DNA of 64,000 nt, from the NCBI RefSeq assembly GCF_001083805.1, contig NZ_JXSK01000005.1, positions 186,001 through 250,000 of the forward strand, given 5' to 3'. Numbering within the stretch: position 1 is the stretch's first letter; every line of letters starts with the position of its first letter. Shown here one piece after another: positions 10,210-18,804 of this stretch. Below the pieces are notes generated by a model, which was not told where the DNA came from, searched no databases, and saw only the letters and a list, made by a program, of their open reading frames with translations. This stretch comes from Photorhabdus luminescens subsp. luminescens (GTDB lineage Bacteria > Pseudomonadota > Gammaproteobacteria > Enterobacterales > Enterobacteriaceae). Both the position numbers and the translations under genes were made by a program.

Positions 10210-11418
10210 ATGTATCATCTTGATGTTTATGGCACGCTCGTTGCATCCGCATTAGTACTATTACTTGGACGCAAACTTGTACAATCAGTCCCATTTCTTG
10301 AAAAATACACCATTCCTGAGCCGGTCGCCGGTGGCCTGTTAGTTGCTCTGATTCTTTTAGCCGTTCAACAAACAATAGGTTGGGAAATTAGCTTTGATTT
10401 GTCTCTTAAAGACCCTTTGATGTTAACTTTCTTTGCCACTATCGGCTTGAATGCCAATCTTTCCAGCCTGAAAGCGGGGGGAAAGGTCCTGTTCACGTTT
10501 GTTTTCGTCGTTGTTGGCTTGTTGTTGGTTCAGAACACGGTGGGTATCGCTCTGGCTGAATTATTGGGGCTGGACCCCTTAATGGGCTTACTGGCGGGTT
10601 CTGTTACGTTGTCTGGCGGTCATGGTACCGGCGCCGCTTGGGGTAAACTGTTTAGTGAGCGTTATGGTTTTGAGAATGCGACAGAAGTCGCAATGGCTTG
10701 TGCGACTTTCGGTTTAGTACTGGGTGGTTTGATTGGTGGTCCGGTCGCACGTTTTCTGGTGAAAAATACCAAAACCCCAGGGCTAAGGGGCGATGATACT
10801 GAGGTACCGACAGCATTTGAAAAACCTTATACCGGGCGGATGATCACCGCATTGGTAATGCTGGAAACGATCGCATTGATCGCTATCTGCCTGATGGCAG
10901 GTAATTTTGTGTCTGAATTTTTGCAAGGTACATGGTTTGAACTACCAACATTCGTCTGTGTGTTATTTATCGGGGTTATCCTTAGTAACAGTCTGTCGGT
11001 GTTAGGTTTTTACCGAGTCTTTGACCGAGCGGTTTCTGTACTGGGTAACGTAAGTCTTTCCCTGTTCTTGGCAATGGCGCTAATGAGCCTGAAATTGTGG
11101 CAGATGGCATCGCTGGCATTACCGATGTTGATCATTCTCACCATCCAGGCCATCGTTATGGCGCTGTATGCAATTTTTGTCACCTACCGGGTAATGGGGA
11201 AAAACTATGATGCTGCGGTGCTGGCGGCGGGCCACTGTGGTTTCGGTTTAGGGGCGACACCTACCGCCATTGCGAACATGCAGGCGATTACCGATCGCTT
11301 CGGGCCATCTCATGTAGCGTTTCTGGTGGTGCCGATGGTCGGCGCGTTCTTTATTGATATCGTTAACGCGATTGTGATTAAACTCTATCTGCTGTTGCCG
11401 GTATTCCCGGCGGTGTAG
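10210..11418 (+). CDS. gltS: Sodium/glutamate symporter GltS
   Basis: A 402-residue inner-membrane Na+-coupled glutamate importer. The family's two inverted GGHGT/GxxG pore regions are visible: SGGHGTGAAWG near residue 137 and AGHCGFGLGATPTAIAN near 340. It starts at ATG 10210 behind a GGGGTAC ribosome site. In E. coli the next gene is recG; here 10.5 kb of accessory DNA separates the two. Confidence 0.95.
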   Translation: MYHLDVYGTLVASALVLLLGRKLVQSVPFLEKYTIPEPVAGGLLVALILLAVQQTIGWEISFDLSLKDPLMLTFFATIGLNANLSSLKAGGKVLFTFVFVVVGLLLVQNTVGIALAELLGLDPLMGLLAGSVTLSGGHGTGAAWGKLFSERYGFENATEVAMACATFGLVLGGLIGGPVARFLVKNTKTPGLRGDDTEVPTAFEKPYTGRMITALVMLETIALIAICLMAGNFVSEFLQGTWFELPTFVCVLFIGVILSNSLSVLGFYRVFDRAVSVLGNVSLSLFLAMALMSLKLWQMASLALPMLIILTIQAIVMALYAIFVTYRVMGKNYDAAVLAAGHCGFGLGATPTAIANMQAITDRFGPSHVAFLVVPMVGAFFIDIVNAIVIKLYLLLPVFPAV

Positions 11419-11432
11419 GGTAAATTAGCAAG

Positions 11433-11474
11433 ATACTGCGCCAACTGAATAGCTGGTGCAGTATTGTTGTGTTC
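11433..11474 (+). terminator. Terminator after gltS
   Basis: An 11-bp stem ATACTGCGCCA / TGGTGCAGTAT (11433-11443 with 11454-11464) followed by TGTTGTGTT, 15 bases after the gltS stop. The T-tract is imperfect. Confidence 0.6.
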
Positions 11475-11579
11475 TGCTGTAATTCGTAATTCAGATCTTC
11501 TACCACTGCTCAATTTTGTTACTAATGTAATTGAGGCGATAACTATGATGGCAGTAGGGGAAATATTTTTGCATGATAT

Positions 11580-12494
11580 TTAACTTTCTTGAGGGTGTTG
11601 TTTGGAGTTTATCGTCAATTTCCGGAATATTTTGTCCAGATGTTCTGCCAAAGAATTTCCCTGTACACTAACGAGCATTAAGGATTGTGTCGCACCTGTT
11701 TCCAAAAGAGGAATCGCTACCAAGTTGTGGGCAATTTTCGCTACACTGGCAGGTAGAATTGCTACACCAAGGTTAGCGGAAACAAAGCAAATCATATTAG
11801 CAATATTGGGTACTTCAAGAAAGTGTGACAGTGAAAAGCCTGTCTTTTCTGATAATGACTCTATTTGGCGCCGTAAAAAAGTCCTGTGACTGGCTGGTTG
11901 TAAAAGCAATCGTTCTCCTTGTAGTTCATGAAGTTTAATTCCTTTTGCAGAGGCTAGAAAGTGCCCCTCAGGTAGTAACACATAAAGTGGTTCCATTCCT
12001 AAATAAATAACCCTTAACCCTTTAGTCGATTCATTACTTAAATCAGCTCTAAGTATTGCGGCATCAAGGCTCCTTGAGCGTAAAGCGGTTAAATGCGTAA
12101 ATGCATTACCCTCGCAGAGCTGCAATTCAAGCTTGGGACGTTCCTTCAGCAAAACAGATAAAGCAGAGGTTAAAATAGATGAAAAGATTGAACTGGCAGA
12201 ATATCCGATGCGCAGGATACCGATTTCTCCGGTTTCTGCCTGTCTGACTCTGTTGATGCTATGTTGGGCTGTCGCCAAAACTCTTAGGGCCTCATCTAAA
12301 AAGACTTCGCCCGCTTTGGTTAGTTGGACGCCATGAGTATTTCGGTGAAACAACTTCACATTCAAAGAAGATTCAAGAGATTTAATACTTTGGCTTAAAG
12401 GGGGTTGTGTAATGTGTAAGCGTTCCGCTGCGCGCCGGAAATTCAAAGTTTCTGCTACGGCAATAAAATAGCGTAATTGTTTAAGCTCCAACAC
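11580..12494 (-). CDS. LysR-family transcriptional regulator
   Basis: A 304-residue regulator with the standard N-terminal winged helix (LKQLRYFIAVAETLNFRRAAERLHITQPPLSQSIKSLE, residues 3-41) and a C-terminal effector-binding domain beginning near 90 (ILRIGYSAS). It belongs to the BenM/CatM-like branch by overall look. It is divergent from the MFS-dioxygenase pair with about 160 bp between starts, the classic layout for a LysR regulator controlling its neighbours. The effector is unknown, perhaps the substrate or product of the dioxygenase. Confidence 0.88.
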   Translation of the reverse strand: MLELKQLRYFIAVAETLNFRRAAERLHITQPPLSQSIKSLESSLNVKLFHRNTHGVQLTKAGEVFLDEALRVLATAQHSINRVRQAETGEIGILRIGYSASSIFSSILTSALSVLLKERPKLELQLCEGNAFTHLTALRSRSLDAAILRADLSNESTKGLRVIYLGMEPLYVLLPEGHFLASAKGIKLHELQGERLLLQPASHRTFLRRQIESLSEKTGFSLSHFLEVPNIANMICFVSANLGVAILPASVAKIAHNLVAIPLLETGATQSLMLVSVQGNSLAEHLDKIFRKLTINSKQHPQES

Positions 12495-12547
12495 TTAATT
12501 CCTCTGATTTGATGTGAGAGTAAATTTACCTTGTATTTGATTTCATG

Positions 12548-12582
12548 TTCACTCTTATGTTTTGGCTATCACCGTGAGTGAA
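12548..12582. promoter_or_regulatory. Candidate LysR operator in the divergent intergenic region
   Basis: An inverted repeat TTCACTC / GAGTGAA (12548-12554 with 12576-12582) lies midway between the LysR gene and the MFS gene. Position and symmetry fit a regulator binding site, but the arms are short and widely spaced. Confidence 0.4.
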
Positions 12583-12655
12583 TATTAGACTTTCCCGTTT
12601 CTAATGATCTTATATAGATTGTTTCCATCATTAATTTCATTCTCTTCAATAAGTT

Positions 12656-13825
12656 ATGAGATTGCTTCTGTTCATTTGTTCGACGGCTGCTTTTTTTAAT
12701 CTATACCAGCTTCAAGCTCTATATCCGTGGCTGACTGCAAGATTTGGTGTTATACCAACGACAGCAGGATGGTTAAATATGGCTAGTTTGTTGGGAATGA
12801 TGATGACAGCACCTTTTGTGAGCCAATGGGTATGGAAATTCGGTACAGCATATGCCCTCAAAGCCGGATTGTGTGGTCTTATTTTACTAAATTTATGTAT
12901 TGGTTTTAGTGACTCGATACAACAACTTTTTATAATCCGCATTATTCAAGGTTTCATTGTACCCGCTGTATTAACAGCTAGTATGGTTCTCATCAGTCAA
13001 ACTGAAAGTGAGCATAAACGTACCCATGTTGTGAGTTGTTATGTCGCAGGGACAGTGTTAGGCAGTACTCTGAGTCGATTTTATCCTGCTATTGCTACAG
13101 ATGTGGTGGGATGGACACTGGGGTTTTTTACCTGTGCTTTCTGGCTTACATTGGCACTTATGCTGGTTATTCATAGATTGGGGCATATCTCTGTTACCTC
13201 AGAAGACAATACTAATCCGCCAGAGTATGCTCTGCGTTCTATTTTTCCGCTTGTAATAAAAGAAAAATGGTTACTTATCGCCTTATTATCTGGGTTTGGT
13301 CTGCTATTTACTCAAAGCGCTATTTTTACGGCTTTAGGATTACGTCTGGCTGCCACTCCTTTTAATCAGCAACCTACATATATCGGATTGATTTATTTGG
13401 CCTGTTTGCCAGCCCTGATAGTGATATTTCTGAGTCCGTATCTGCACAGAAAATACAGCCAAAGTGTACTGGTAATAGGAGCAGGTATATTGCTGTGGGT
13501 ATCTATTGTCATGATGGGGAATTCAATCGTTTTTGTTCTGTCAGGAGTCATTATTTTTGCAATATGTACCTATTTTATACAAACATTGACGACCAGACTT
13601 GTCAGTCAGGTCCATTATATTCCTGTCACTTTTGCCAGCGGGCTTTATCTGAGTTGTTACTACGGTGGTGGCGCTTTAGGAGCGATTTTTTCAGGTTATG
13701 CTTTTTATCAATCAGGCTGGCATGGAGTGATGAAGTTCTTAGCTATTGTTCACCTGATTATCATTTTGGTACTTTTTTTGTTTATCCATCTGCGAAAGGA
13801 AATCCACCCTAATGTGCACCCTTAA
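12656..13825 (+). CDS. MFS transporter
   Basis: A 389-residue major facilitator with about 12 hydrophobic helices and the usual AraJ/sugar-efflux-like layout. The N-terminus enters the membrane at once (LLLFICSTAAFFNLYQLQ) and the first-half signature GFIVPAVLTASMVLIS is near residue 100. A short basic tail (HLRKEIHPNVHP) ends the protein. No strong ribosome site precedes the ATG. Its 3' end overlaps the dioxygenase gene by 14 bp, so the two are translationally coupled. It likely exports the product or imports the substrate of that enzyme; direction is not readable. Confidence 0.8.
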   Translation: MRLLLFICSTAAFFNLYQLQALYPWLTARFGVIPTTAGWLNMASLLGMMMTAPFVSQWVWKFGTAYALKAGLCGLILLNLCIGFSDSIQQLFIIRIIQGFIVPAVLTASMVLISQTESEHKRTHVVSCYVAGTVLGSTLSRFYPAIATDVVGWTLGFFTCAFWLTLALMLVIHRLGHISVTSEDNTNPPEYALRSIFPLVIKEKWLLIALLSGFGLLFTQSAIFTALGLRLAATPFNQQPTYIGLIYLACLPALIVIFLSPYLHRKYSQSVLVIGAGILLWVSIVMMGNSIVFVLSGVIIFAICTYFIQTLTTRLVSQVHYIPVTFASGLYLSCYYGGGALGAIFSGYAFYQSGWHGVMKFLAIVHLIIILVLFLFIHLRKEIHPNVHP

Positions 13826-14783
13826 TCTTGACCATTCTTATCCTCCCTCGACAGGCTATCTTGTCAAGGGCATTGATATCCTGGAAGTTCACGATTTTTC
13901 AGCAATTGATTGGGAAAATATACTTAGCCATATGAACCAGTTGGGCAGGAACCAGCGGCTATCCAGAGCAGAACTAAATGAAAACCTATTCACTGAATCG
14001 TTTAGAATAAATCTGTTTGATAAAATTCCAATGCTTTGGGAGATCGAAAAAACATTAAGAAATGCGGCCTTACAGGGGTATCATATTATTCACATCAGAC
14101 AGTTAGGATTAGCAGGAAAATCGCCGGATGAGCAGGCTATCTGCTTTTACGTTATTGCTTTAATGATAGGCTTTCCTTTAGCGGCAAATAAAGTTACGGG
14201 ACAAGTTGTTTGGGATATCAGAAAGCAGATGAATAATGATGCTCTGTATCAAACGTTTTCAGAAGGGTCGGATGAAGCAACCTATCATACCGATACCGCC
14301 TTTTATAATGAGCCGGTTAAATATTTTGGTTTATATTGCCGAAAATCTGCTTCTTGCGGTGGTGGGGTTAATCGTTTTTGCAATGCGCTAGCGCTGAGGA
14401 ATAAGCTCTCTAAAGAACCTGATACATCATGGATGATTAAGTTGATGACAGAACGCACTGCTATATTTCAAGTCCCTACCTCGTTCACGAAAAGTGGTGG
14501 TATCGAAACCATTGAAGCTAAGGTTTTTGGTCACAAAACTCCCGTCCGCTTAAGACTGGATTCTATTGAAAGTGGATTTGAGATAAAAAATGACCTTTCT
14601 GGTATTGCTTTAACTGCTACTATTCGTGAGTTTCTAAGGCATGTTGATAAGCCTGAGAACCACATAGAAATGCAGCTTGAGGAAGACAGTGCGATCTTTG
14701 TGAATAACCATGAATTATTACACTATCGCAGTAGTTTTATAGATCATCAACGACACTTAATGAGAATTTGGATAAAAGTGTAA
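13812..14783 (+). CDS. TauD/clavaminate synthase-like Fe(II)/2-oxoglutarate oxygenase
   Basis: A 323-residue protein with the facial triad of this fold: YHTDTAFYNEP gives His159 and Asp161, and LLHYRSSF gives distal His304. Arg318 in RHLMRIW is the likely 2-oxoglutarate ligand. Proteins like this (clavaminate synthase, VioC-like, TauD) hydroxylate or desaturate amino acids and related molecules. With the overlapping MFS gene and the divergent LysR gene it forms a small self-contained tailoring/transport unit. The substrate is unknown. Confidence 0.82.
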   Translation: MCTLNLDHSYPPSTGYLVKGIDILEVHDFSAIDWENILSHMNQLGRNQRLSRAELNENLFTESFRINLFDKIPMLWEIEKTLRNAALQGYHIIHIRQLGLAGKSPDEQAICFYVIALMIGFPLAANKVTGQVVWDIRKQMNNDALYQTFSEGSDEATYHTDTAFYNEPVKYFGLYCRKSASCGGGVNRFCNALALRNKLSKEPDTSWMIKLMTERTAIFQVPTSFTKSGGIETIEAKVFGHKTPVRLRLDSIESGFEIKNDLSGIALTATIREFLRHVDKPENHIEMQLEEDSAIFVNNHELLHYRSSFIDHQRHLMRIWIKV

Positions 14784-14873
14784 GTTGTTAACGAGTATCT
14801 GGGTTTGCCGGATTGATACAGAAACTTATTTAATCTGTGATTACGTCTTTCAGGTGGTAGATTTTATCATGTT

Positions 14874-14901
14874 AACTCTAGAGTGGAGTAACTTTAGAGT
14901 T
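14874..14901. promoter_or_regulatory. Inverted repeat upstream of fic
   Basis: Perfect arms AACTCTA / TAGAGTT (14874-14880 with 14895-14901) about 37 bp before the Fic start. It may be an operator for the Fic gene; no regulator is identified. Confidence 0.4.
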
Positions 14902-14937
14902 CTTTACATTTAAGATTGTGAAATAGGATGGGCAACG

Positions 14938-15705
14938 ATGAAGCTTTTCAACGCATTGGGGTTTCGTTGGGATCGATCTGCGGTTCCTCTTATTGTTCCG
15001 ATTCATTCTATTGAGCGGGTATGCTTTCGTTTTCACCGGATGTTACCGGAATTTGTTTGGGATGCCAGCGTGCTTGAAGGTAATCCCTTCACCTTCCCGG
15101 AAGTGAAAACATTGTTGGACGGTATAACCGTCGGTGGTAGGAAGGTTTCTGATCAGGAGCAAGTTCTGAATCTCGCAGAAAGTTCCAAACGTTTGTTATC
15201 TCTGGTGAAAAGAGGTCAATTTGAGTTGACCAAGGCTACGTTTACTGAACTTCATAGTATAGTTGCCCGTAATGAAGCTTTGGAATGGGGAGCGTTTCGT
15301 GGGGAAGGCCGAGAGATAAACTACACTCCAGACGTTGGACTGGGTGAATATGGTCGCCACACGCCGTTGCCTACTGAGCCAGACGCACCAGAGTTGAATC
15401 GCGTTTTTCACGAAGGTATTGCTGTGTTGAGTGAATGTCAGCCTTTTGAACAAGCAACTGCATTCTTTCTTTTCGGGGCGTTACAGCAATTCTTCTTTGA
15501 CGGTAACAAACGCACTTCACGTTTTATGATGAATGGTATCCTGATGTCGAATGGCATCGATGCAATCAGTGTACCTGCGGCAAAATTGCATGAGTTCAAT
15601 GAAAAAATGGTCCGCTTCTACCTGAGCAAAGATGCCACTGAGATGATGATGTTTCTTATGGATTGTCACCCGGATAAAGTGGCAAATCCCGATTTTTTTA
15701 AATGA
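14938..15705 (+). CDS. Fic-domain protein with Gln in place of the catalytic His
   Basis: A 255-residue Fic protein. The Fic core motif is QFFFDGNKRTSR at residues 184-195, where the canonical form begins HPF. The general-base His is therefore Gln184, while the DGNKR anion-binding part and the last Arg are kept. A near-match to the class II inhibitory helix motif, ASVLEGN, lies at residues 43-49. Canonical Fic enzymes transfer AMP to target hydroxyls; this one may be weak, altered or inactive. No antitoxin gene is adjacent, which fits an intramolecular inhibitory helix. Confidence 0.82.
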   Translation: MKLFNALGFRWDRSAVPLIVPIHSIERVCFRFHRMLPEFVWDASVLEGNPFTFPEVKTLLDGITVGGRKVSDQEQVLNLAESSKRLLSLVKRGQFELTKATFTELHSIVARNEALEWGAFRGEGREINYTPDVGLGEYGRHTPLPTEPDAPELNRVFHEGIAVLSECQPFEQATAFFLFGALQQFFFDGNKRTSRFMMNGILMSNGIDAISVPAAKLHEFNEKMVRFYLSKDATEMMMFLMDCHPDKVANPDFFK

Positions 15706-15850
15706 TCATAAAATGGTTTCTGGTATAAGCCTATGGCGGGATTTCACTTTGTTTACCTGCCATGTGGTAATTCATTTACCAGCGATTCTATACTCCACTT
15801 ATAGCAAAAAATTTTATTGCATTACAAATGTCATCACAGGAGATAACGTT

Positions 15851-15985
15851 ATGAGTACTATTCAGATCAAAGTAGAAATCAGAACTATCTTCAATCTGGC
15901 AGGAGATATACACGGGAAATCAGAGTTAGATTTAGCCTGTGGATATGGTCTCTTTAGTCGAGAATACAGAAATCGTGGCGCGTCT
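15851..15985 (+). pseudogene. N-terminal remnant of a class I SAM-dependent methyltransferase
   Basis: An ATG behind AGGAGATAACGTT opens a short frame. It encodes a methyltransferase motif I, HGKSELDLACGYGLFSREY, followed by RNRGAS. The similarity stops there and the frame runs into the 3' end of the opposing toxin gene, closing at 16039. Motif I residues are intact, but all later motifs are gone. This is a truncation, not a working enzyme. Recognition is by motif only. Confidence 0.6.
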
Positions 15986-16250
15986 AATGCAACACCGCCA
16001 ACACTTCAATACCAGTCGGAACTTCCCGGTAGTAAATAATGTGGCTCTCTACGGGGAAACTCAGTACACCTAAATAAAGGTCCTCACTGCGATCACGACC
16101 GGGGGATGGGTGACGATCAAGAATTTCCGTCATAGTCACACGTAACGAAGTTGAGTAAGCTTCCGCGACATTTGCCCCCCATCGGCGCATAGAATAGAGT
16201 TTGATTGCACGAATATGCTTTCTGGCTTTCTTAGTAAACCGGACACTCAT
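15984..16250 (-). CDS. ParE/RelE-type toxin, C-terminally shortened
   Basis: An 88-residue member of the RelE/ParE superfamily (VRFTKKARKHIRAIKLYSMRRWG at the N-terminus, SHIIYYREVPTGIEVLAVLH at the C-terminus). The frame ends in VLH followed by an amber codon, then would continue TRHDF. A CAG-to-TAG change at that point explains this well, since family members usually continue for several residues after VLH. It follows the antitoxin by two bases, so the pair is an operon. It may have lost toxicity. Confidence 0.75.
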   Translation of the reverse strand: MSVRFTKKARKHIRAIKLYSMRRWGANVAEAYSTSLRVTMTEILDRHPSPGRDRSEDLYLGVLSFPVESHIIYYREVPTGIEVLAVLH

Positions 16251-16252
16251 CC

Positions 16253-16522
16253 TTAAGCCTTACCCTCAAGTTCATCAACTGTCAACGGTGCAAATACATC
16301 ATCAATACTATGCAATTCGCCACGATCAGCTTGTGCAATAGATTCAGCCAGAACGGCTTTTAAATTCTGTAACTTGAGCTGTGCGAACTGATCATACTCT
16401 TCGGGAGAGATAACCACGGCCACACGTTTACCATGCTTACTAATTTCCACAGGTTCACGCTGAACTTTCATAAGCAGATCACCAAACTGGTTCTTAGCTA
16501 GTTGTGCGGGAATAATTTCCAT
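16253..16522 (-). CDS. Phd/YefM-type antitoxin
   Basis: An 89-residue antitoxin. The N-terminal Phd/YefM DNA-binding fold is clear (NQFGDLLMKVQREPVEISKHGKRVAVVISPEEYDQF, residues 11-46), followed by an acidic toxin-binding tail. It precedes the ParE-like toxin by two bases and presumably represses the pair's own promoter just upstream (16523 onward). Confidence 0.85.
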   Translation of the reverse strand: MEIIPAQLAKNQFGDLLMKVQREPVEISKHGKRVAVVISPEEYDQFAQLKLQNLKAVLAESIAQADRGELHSIDDVFAPLTVDELEGKA

Positions 16523-16622
16523 ACATCACCTTCCGTCTAAAATGGCTCGAATAGCTATTATGGCTAAAAGTGCATGGAGCTACCAATAATTAAAATAGCC
16601 AACTGCCAACCAAGATGACTTT

Positions 16623-16820
16623 TTGGGTACCAAATTGAACAATTTTGCGAACATAATCCCTGGCTCTAACGTTCAGATTCCTCCCGGAATAGCCCGATTA
16701 CAAGATATTGTCAGCCTGAGTGCATCAGGAAATTCATTCGCAGTTTTACGGAGGAATGGTCAGATGGTGGCCTGGAATACTAATAACGATAATATAGTAC
16801 ACAGTGAATATGATGATTAA
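16623..16820 (+). pseudogene. 3' remnant of an RCC1-like repeat protein gene
   Basis: Encodes only the last repeat and tail of this family (VQIPPGIARLQDIVSLSAS, FAVLRRNGQ, VHSEYDD), matching the C-termini of the two large RCC1-like proteins downstream. The frame opens at a TTG without a convincing ribosome site. The upstream repeats and leader are missing, and the fragment is followed by the same terminator as the intact copy. Confidence 0.8.
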
Positions 16821-16859
16821 TCCATTGTCATTATGAATCACTAAAAAACACTAAAACCA

Positions 16860-16897
16860 AGGCTAAGCTATAATATCCCGGCTTAGCCTATTGTTTA
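16860..16897 (+). terminator. Terminator of the RCC1-like remnant
   Basis: Stem AGGCTAAGC / GCTTAGCCT (16860-16868 with 16881-16889) followed by ATTGTTTATTT. The same structure follows the RCC1-like gene at 20158 and, on the other strand, the hybrid gene at 43491-43524. Confidence 0.7.
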
Positions 16898-17414
16898 TTT
16901 AATTTGAAATATTAGCTCTCCCGCCCCTGTTATTACCAAAGCCACTTTTTAAATAAATATTAAAAGAAGATAACTTTACGAAATAGTTTAAATGTAAATC
17001 CTAAAAAATAATTCATTTGTTTATAAACAGAAAGTATATTACGCATCTCTCTTGGTGATTTTTATTCTTTGCTTTACCGTTAATACTTAGTAAATTAAGT
17101 TACATGTTTGAGTATTAATAAGATTAGCAATAAAGATGTACATACCCCCTAAATTCTGTTGCCCAAGTCTCATAATTTTAATTTTTACGCTTTATCGATA
17201 AGAAATAATCTAAAACCAACTACCAAAAAATCAATTTAGTATTAACCTATAGTTATCAGCCGATAATTTCTTTCTATTATCTTATTCATCAAAGAATCGC
17301 TGATATTAAATTGCAGTAGAAATTCAGCTTAACCCGCAAGGGATAGGTTTTATGGCATAGATTCCCCTGTGGGTAAAAAGGTTAATCCGATATCACCATC
17401 ATTAGGAGAATAAT
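16898..17414 (+). repeat. Duplicated AT-rich promoter/leader region of the RCC1-like family
   Basis: This 500-bp stretch has no gene. Large parts recur at 20196-20470 and, inverted, at 41240-41600, 43002-43400 and 45692-46030. Shared landmarks include CTTAGTAAATTAAGTTACAT, AAAGATGTACAT, a TAACCTATAG..ATCAG block, a CCCTGTGGGTAAAAAGG stretch and a final GGAGAATAATATGAATCAA start region. Its conservation ahead of several paralogous genes suggests a common promoter and long leader. Confidence 0.7.
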
Positions 17415-18725
17415 ATGAATCAAAATAATGAGTCCTCACCAAACATGGATGCCGAAGGTAATCCTATCAAGCAATATTGGCAACCGGACAGGAGTAGTCA
17501 TTCTGATAATAATACTTCCATCGTCTCTAATAACGAGTCAACGGCGATGTTATTGCCAAATGGCAGAATGATCGCTTGGGGAAATGATTATAGTAGCCAA
17601 ATCCCGCCTGACATTGCCCAATTGCAGGATATCGTCAGTATCAGTGCAACAAGTGAGGCTTTCGCGGCTCTGCGGAAAAACCGTAGCGTGGTTGCTTGGG
17701 GGAACGAGGATAAAGGTGGTCGAATCCCACCAGAAATTGCTCAGTTGCAGGATATTGTCAGCTTGAAGGCAACAGATTCTGCTTTTGCAGCCCTGCGGGT
17801 AAACGGTAGCGTGGTCGCTTGGGGCGATGAGAATTTCGGCGGTCAGGTTTCACCAGAAATCGCCAAATTGCAGGATATTGTTAGCTTGAGTACAACAGGC
17901 TCCGCTTTCGCGGCTCTACGGGAAAACAGTAGCGTCGTCGCGTGGGGAGATGAGTATTCTGGCGGTAAGATACCGCCTGAAATTGCAGAGCGGCAAGATA
18001 TTGTCAGCCTGAGTTCAACAGTAAACGCATTTGCAGCCTTGCGGGCAAATCGGAGCGTGGTCGCCTGGGGACTTGAGAATTGGGGCGGGCAGGTCTCGCC
18101 AGAAATTGCCCAATTGCAGGATGTTGTCAGCCTGAGTGCAACAGATTCTGCTTTTGTCGCCCTGAGGTCAAACCGCAGTGTAGTCGCCTGGGGCTTCAAA
18201 AATTCGGGCGACCAGGTTCCGCCTGAAATTGCTAACTTGCAGGATATTGTCAGTATCAGCGCAACAGGAACTGCATTTGCAGCCCTACGGGCAAATCACA
18301 GTGTTGTCGCTTGGGGAAGCAAATATTCGGGTGGCAGTATTCCGCCCGAAATTGCCAAATTACAGGATATCGTCAGTCTGAGCACAACATATGGTGCTTT
18401 CGCGGCCTTGCGGGCAAACCGCAGTGTAGTTGTCTGGGGAGGCAATGGTATTTCAGTCCCGCCCGAAATTGCCGAATTGCAGGATATTGTCAGTATCAGT
18501 GCGACAGAAACCGCGTTTGCAGCTCTGCGGGCGAACGGTAGCGTCGTTGCTTGGGGGTATGGCAGTTATCAAGGCAACCAAATTCCATCCGGGATAGCCC
18601 GATTACAAGATATCGTCAGCCTGAGTGCGTCAAAAAACTCATTCGCCGTATTGCGGGCTAATGGTCGGAAAGTAGCCTGGGGTTCTGCTTACGACAATAA
18701 CGTGCATCATGAATATGAAAATTAA
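17415..18725 (+). CDS. RCC1-like repeat protein, copy 1
   Basis: A 436-residue protein. A polar N-terminus (MNQNNESSPNMDAEGNPIKQ) is followed from about residue 42 by nine or so repeats of about 40 residues. The pattern is VVAWG..x..IPPEIAxLQDIVSLSAT..AFAALRxNRS. The WG and the AFAALR strands resemble RCC1/beta-propeller repeats. I see no signal peptide or membrane segment. It starts behind a GGAGAATAAT ribosome site. The next gene is a paralogue 79 bp away with its own ribosome site, so they may be co-transcribed. No function is known to me; RCC1-like proteins elsewhere include secreted effectors and GTPase regulators, which is only an analogy. Confidence 0.8.
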   Translation: MNQNNESSPNMDAEGNPIKQYWQPDRSSHSDNNTSIVSNNESTAMLLPNGRMIAWGNDYSSQIPPDIAQLQDIVSISATSEAFAALRKNRSVVAWGNEDKGGRIPPEIAQLQDIVSLKATDSAFAALRVNGSVVAWGDENFGGQVSPEIAKLQDIVSLSTTGSAFAALRENSSVVAWGDEYSGGKIPPEIAERQDIVSLSSTVNAFAALRANRSVVAWGLENWGGQVSPEIAQLQDVVSLSATDSAFVALRSNRSVVAWGFKNSGDQVPPEIANLQDIVSISATGTAFAALRANHSVVAWGSKYSGGSIPPEIAKLQDIVSLSTTYGAFAALRANRSVVVWGGNGISVPPEIAELQDIVSISATETAFAALRANGSVVAWGYGSYQGNQIPSGIARLQDIVSLSASKNSFAVLRANGRKVAWGSAYDNNVHHEYEN

Positions 18726-18804
18726 CTACCACATTATCATGTGGTTACGATACAGACCCTTGTGGATAAGGTAAATCCAATATGACCTTATTTAGGAGAA
18801 CAAA

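Noticed and set aside
17843-18199. Antisense frames across the RCC1-like genes (also 18978-19178, 19224-19454, 19479-19823)
   Set aside because: Repeating shadow frames created by the periodic coding sequence on the other strand.
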